Source: Muscardinus avellanarius
Taxonomy: Eukaryota > Chordata > Mammalia > Rodentia > Gliridae
Direction of reading: 5' to 3'
Assembly: GCA_963383645.1 (NCBI GenBank)
Contig: OY726565.1
Span: 37,429,529 to 37,493,528 of the forward strand
DNA: 64,000 bases
Shown here piece by piece: positions 63,746 to 64,000 of the stretch. A program made the position numbers and the translations under genes. The notes beneath the pieces are model-generated. The model was not told the DNA's origin. It saw only the letters and a list, made by a program, of their open reading frames with translations, and did no database searches. Positions within the stretch are counted from its first letter, which is position 1. Every line of letters starts with the position of its first letter.

Positions 63746-63879
63746 AGAAGTTACATCCAAATACGTGTAAAAATATGAATATAGCATGGTTAACTGGACA
63801 CTCATTGTTGGGAGGGGAAAGGGGAGAAGGGGGTGGGGGTATGGGGGAGAGAGAGGGCACCAAGCATAGTTGAATGTAT

Positions 63880-64000
63880 ACCATTTTCTTTTTTCTTTTC
63901 TTTTCTTTTTTTTATGGTACTGGGGTTCCTGGAAACCCTTCTACCTCCGGGCTACACTCCCAGACACCTATTTTTTAAATATTTTTATTTGGAAATAGTG
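63880..64000 (-). repeat. B1-dID SINE, deleted subfamily, runs off the window
   Basis: (TTTTC)n, ATGGTACTGGGGTTCCTGG to TTTATTTGGAAATAGTG; the B1 half continues beyond the window. Confidence 0.92.

Overview
This is nuclear DNA from a rodent, most likely a squirrel (family Sciuridae: ground squirrel, marmot or tree squirrel). The main evidence is about ninety copies of a dimeric SINE. Its left half is a 7SL-derived B1-like monomer with the GGCGTGGTGGC and TTGTAATCCCAG boxes. Its right half is an ID element derived from a tRNA-like gene, with a GTAGCTCAGAGGTAGAATGC box and an end like CCATCCCCAGTACCAC plus poly(A). This B1-dID arrangement is known from squirrels and their relatives. No bacterial, viral or organellar gene is present, and I see no protein-coding gene that can be called with confidence. 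Most open frames in the window run through SINEs, microsatellites, GC-rich satellite-like repeats or LINE-1 pieces.

Layout. 0-9 kb: SINEs, an LTR of the MaLR type, an old L1 with a retroposed 3' UTR inside it, a 5'-truncated copy of a chimeric L1-derived element, and a probable LTR on the minus strand. 9.6-11.7 kb: a nested pair. A truncated B1-dID SINE has been hit by a GC-rich element made of about thirteen 100-bp tandem units, a short unique module and an L1-like 3' end with poly(A). 11.8-47 kb: intron-like or intergenic DNA with dense SINEs, MIR and L2 relics, a non-autonomous Tigger-type DNA transposon (21.5-22.1 kb), the 3' part of a sciurid L1 (18.9-20.8 kb) and one unidentified GC-richer coding-like patch (16.4-16.75 kb). 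47.1-48.1 kb: a strong CpG island with a G-rich minisatellite and a ZNF143/THAP11-like site; this is the only convincing gene-regulatory feature, and the direction and identity of its gene are not visible. 48.1-64 kb: more nested SINEs, a broken-up L2, a nearly complete 2.96-kb chimeric element (L1 5' UTR and ORF1, an antisense old-L1 segment instead of ORF2, L1-type 3' UTR) inserted in a SINE, and at 60.0-60.6 kb a second, inverted copy of the GC-rich VNTR element with an 18-bp target duplication.

The elements form one system around LINE-1. The autonomous L1 supplies the enzyme. B1-dID SINEs, the ORF1-only chimeric element and the VNTR composite are all flanked by target-site duplications and end in A-rich tails. 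The last two carry 3' ends homologous to the L1 3' UTR. The VNTR composite resembles primate SVA/LAVA in design but has different parts, and it is the best candidate here for an undescribed element family. The ORF1-only element resembles the HAL1 (half-L1) idea. Boundaries of old repeats are approximate (about 10-20 bases). Family names come from recognising consensus features by eye, not from a database search.
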